Shown: piece by piece, positions 22,290-23,646 of the stretch | Layout: the number at the start of each line of letters is the position of its first letter | Numbering within the stretch: the stretch's first letter is position 1 | Assembly (NCBI GenBank): GCA_900542245.1 | Contig: UQMQ01000017.1 | Span: 1 to 23,646, forward strand | Length of the DNA: 23,646 nucleotides | Origin: an uncultured Eubacteriales bacterium | GTDB taxonomy: Bacteria > Bacillota > Clostridia > Peptostreptococcales > Anaerovoracaceae | Direction of reading: 5' to 3' | Notes under the pieces: model-generated | Seen by the model: the letters and a program-made list of their open reading frames with translations, nothing else | The model's database searches: none | What the model was told of the DNA's origin: nothing | Translations under genes and position numbers: made by a program

Positions 22290-23495
22290 ATGGATAACTT
22301 CAAATTCAACACCATCGAAGAGGCATTAGAAGATCTTCGCCTGGGAAAAATCATTCTCTGCACCGATGACCCGGATCGGGAAAACGAGGGCGACTTCATC
22401 TGCGCCGCAGAACACGCGACCACCGAAAACGTCAATTTTATGGCGGTACATGGAAAAGGCCTCATCTGTATGCCGATGAGCAGCTACTACTGCCAAAAAT
22501 TACAACTGCCACAGATGGTGGATTACAATACGGATAACCACTGCACCGCTTTCACCGTTTCCATCGACCACGTGGACACGACCACCGGAATCTCTGCACA
22601 GGAGCGCGGCTATACAGCAAGAATGTGCGTGGATGAAAACGCCAGAGCCGATGATTTTCGCCGTCCCGGGCATATGTTCCCTCTTTTGGCGAAGCCAAAC
22701 GGCGTTTTGGAAAGAAACGGCCATACAGAGGCCACTGTGGATCTGATGCGGCTGGCAGGTCTGAAGGAATGCGGACTTTGCTGTGAAATCATGCGGGAAG
22801 ACGGCACCATGATGCGCACGCCGGAGCTGAAAGAACTGGCGCGAAAATATGATATCAAATTTATTTCCATCAAAGCACTGCAGGATTACCGCAAAAAACA
22901 CGAAAAACTGGTGGATTTGGTCGCAAAAACGAAAATGCCGACCCAGTACGGAGATTTCACCGCTTACGGCTATGTCAACAAGCTGAACGGCGAGCATCAT
23001 GTTGCGCTGGTCAAGGGCGACATCGGCGACGGTAAAGATCTGCTCTGTCGTGTCCATTCGGAATGTCTGACCGGTGACGCGTTCGGTTCCCAGCGTTGCG
23101 ACTGCGGGCAGCAGTTTGCCGCAGCAATGCGGCAGATCAACGCAGAGGGCCGCGGGATTCTGCTCTATATGCGCCAGGAGGGCCGCGGGATCGGTCTCAT
23201 CAACAAGCTGCGCGCGTACGAGCTGCAGGATCGCGGCATGGATACGCTGGAAGCGAATCTGGCACTCGGCTTCGCGGCAGATCTGCGCGAATACTTCATC
23301 GGCGCACAGATTTTGCAGGATCTTGGTGCCAAAACGCTTCGGCTTCTGACGAATAATCCGGACAAGGTCTACCAGCTTGCAGACTACGGTATGGACATCA
23401 TTGACCGGGTGCCGATCCAGATTGCGGCTAATGCCCATGACCTCTTCTATCTGAAGACCAAACAGGAAAAAATGGGGCATCTGTTAAACTACTAG
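22290..23495 (+). CDS. ribBA: bifunctional DHBP synthase / GTP cyclohydrolase II
   Basis: This 401-residue fusion supplies both starting materials of riboflavin: 3,4-dihydroxy-2-butanone 4-phosphate from ribulose 5-phosphate, and the pyrimidine from GTP. The N-terminal synthase domain (about 1-200) shows the metal-binding DDPDRENEGDFICAAEHAT (26-44) and the RPGHMFPL segment. The C-terminal cyclohydrolase domain has three zinc cysteines in SECLTGDAFGSQRCDCGQQ (about 256-273), then YMRQEGRGIGLINKLRAYELQD. Both domains look complete. It is the third gene of the operon. The 113-nt gap to ribH is wide for this operon and contains a heptamer array. Confidence 0.97.
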   Translation: MDNFKFNTIEEALEDLRLGKIILCTDDPDRENEGDFICAAEHATTENVNFMAVHGKGLICMPMSSYYCQKLQLPQMVDYNTDNHCTAFTVSIDHVDTTTGISAQERGYTARMCVDENARADDFRRPGHMFPLLAKPNGVLERNGHTEATVDLMRLAGLKECGLCCEIMREDGTMMRTPELKELARKYDIKFISIKALQDYRKKHEKLVDLVAKTKMPTQYGDFTAYGYVNKLNGEHHVALVKGDIGDGKDLLCRVHSECLTGDAFGSQRCDCGQQFAAAMRQINAEGRGILLYMRQEGRGIGLINKLRAYELQDRGMDTLEANLALGFAADLREYFIGAQILQDLGAKTLRLLTNNPDKVYQLADYGMDIIDRVPIQIAANAHDLFYLKTKQEKMGHLLNY

Positions 23496-23555
23496 CTTGC
23501 AGCAAAGCTCTAACCGCGCTAAAAAAGAAATCAGAAGGAAAACAAAACAAACCAA

Positions 23556-23590
23556 ACATTACACATTACACATTACGCGATACGCGAAAA
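23556..23590. repeat. heptamer array between ribBA and ribH
   Basis: Three exact copies of ACATTAC (23556-23576) run directly into GCGATAC and GCGAAAA, keeping the 7-bp phase; TACGCGA is itself repeated at 23574-23587. The array ends about 18 nt before the ribH start codon. No terminator or promoter is evident in the rest of the gap. Confidence 0.7.
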
Positions 23591-23608
23591 TCAAGAAAGG
23601 AAACGATT

Positions 23609-23646
23609 ATGAACATTTACGAAGGAAAATTGGTATCACAGAACAC
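23609..23646 (+). CDS. ribH: 6,7-dimethyl-8-ribityllumazine synthase, N-terminus only
   Basis: The window ends 38 nt into this gene. The visible MNIYEGKLVSQN is a typical N-terminus of lumazine synthase, which joins the products of RibD and RibBA to make the substrate of RibE. The ATG follows AAAGGAAACG, and the position after ribBA is the usual one in Firmicutes rib operons. The identification leans on context, because only twelve residues are seen. Confidence 0.82.
   Translation, partial: MNIYEGKLVSQN

Noticed and set aside
22500..23480. Minus-strand ORF of 326 residues
   Set aside because: It lies wholly antisense to ribBA, whose domains are complete and certain.
23556..23590. CRISPR-like array
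   Set aside because: The units are 7 bp with no spacers; it is a simple tandem repeat. No CRISPR repeats or cas genes were seen anywhere in the window.

Overview
The window reads as chromosomal DNA of an anaerobic, Gram-positive Clostridia-type bacterium with roughly balanced base composition. Supporting signs are a class A RNase P RNA, the dnaG-rpoD macro-operon with trmK and a short Nif3 gene, a ferredoxin-linked 2-oxoacid oxidoreductase, TAXI-type TRAP uptake, an FMN riboswitch in front of ribD-ribE-ribBA-ribH, and strong Gram-positive ribosome binding sites. A relative of the Anaerovoracaceae (former Family XIII) is my guess, but the sequence alone does not prove it. No rRNA, tRNA, CRISPR array, phage gene or intact insertion sequence was seen.

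Layout. (1) 137-5145, minus strand: dnaG, rpoD, trmK and a Nif3-like gene, then a 35-residue membrane peptide and the RNase P RNA rnpB. (2) 5274-5634, minus: a single orphan gene for a 72-residue protein with its own near-consensus promoter and terminator. (3) 5714-8678, minus: a small two-helix membrane protein, an M16 peptidase, dut and a dGTPase-like HD hydrolase, closely packed. (4) 8679-8921: a divergent intergenic region rich in hairpins, including a 94-bp segment between 8-bp direct repeats. (5) 8922-9983, plus: a Cys-rich protein of spore-coat character. (6) 10361-13892, plus: TAXI solute-binding lipoprotein, DUF1850 protein and fused TRAP permease behind a strong promoter with a palindrome in its spacer. 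These converge on (7) 13987-16709, minus: ferredoxin, alpha, beta and gamma subunits of a 2-oxoacid:ferredoxin oxidoreductase (korDABC type). (8) 17146-18852, minus: an AAA-ATPase-like/PD-(D/E)XK protein. (9) 19150-20118, plus: an AEC-family permease. (10) 20151-23646, plus: promoter, FMN riboswitch with terminator, then the riboflavin operon, cut off at the start of ribH.

How the genes work together. Region 1 is the replication-initiation, transcription and RNA-processing core. Region 3 combines nucleotide-pool enzymes with a processing peptidase. Regions 6 and 7 could form a uptake-and-oxidation pair for a 2-oxoacid or its precursor. They are bracketed by two inverted copies of an 87-bp double-hairpin repeat (10052-10138 and 16902-16988, 4 differences), the clearest non-genic structure in the window. 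I found no convincing complete new biological system. The best leads are this repeat, the structured region at 8718-8856, the Cys-rich protein with its possible sporulation promoter, and the small orphan proteins.
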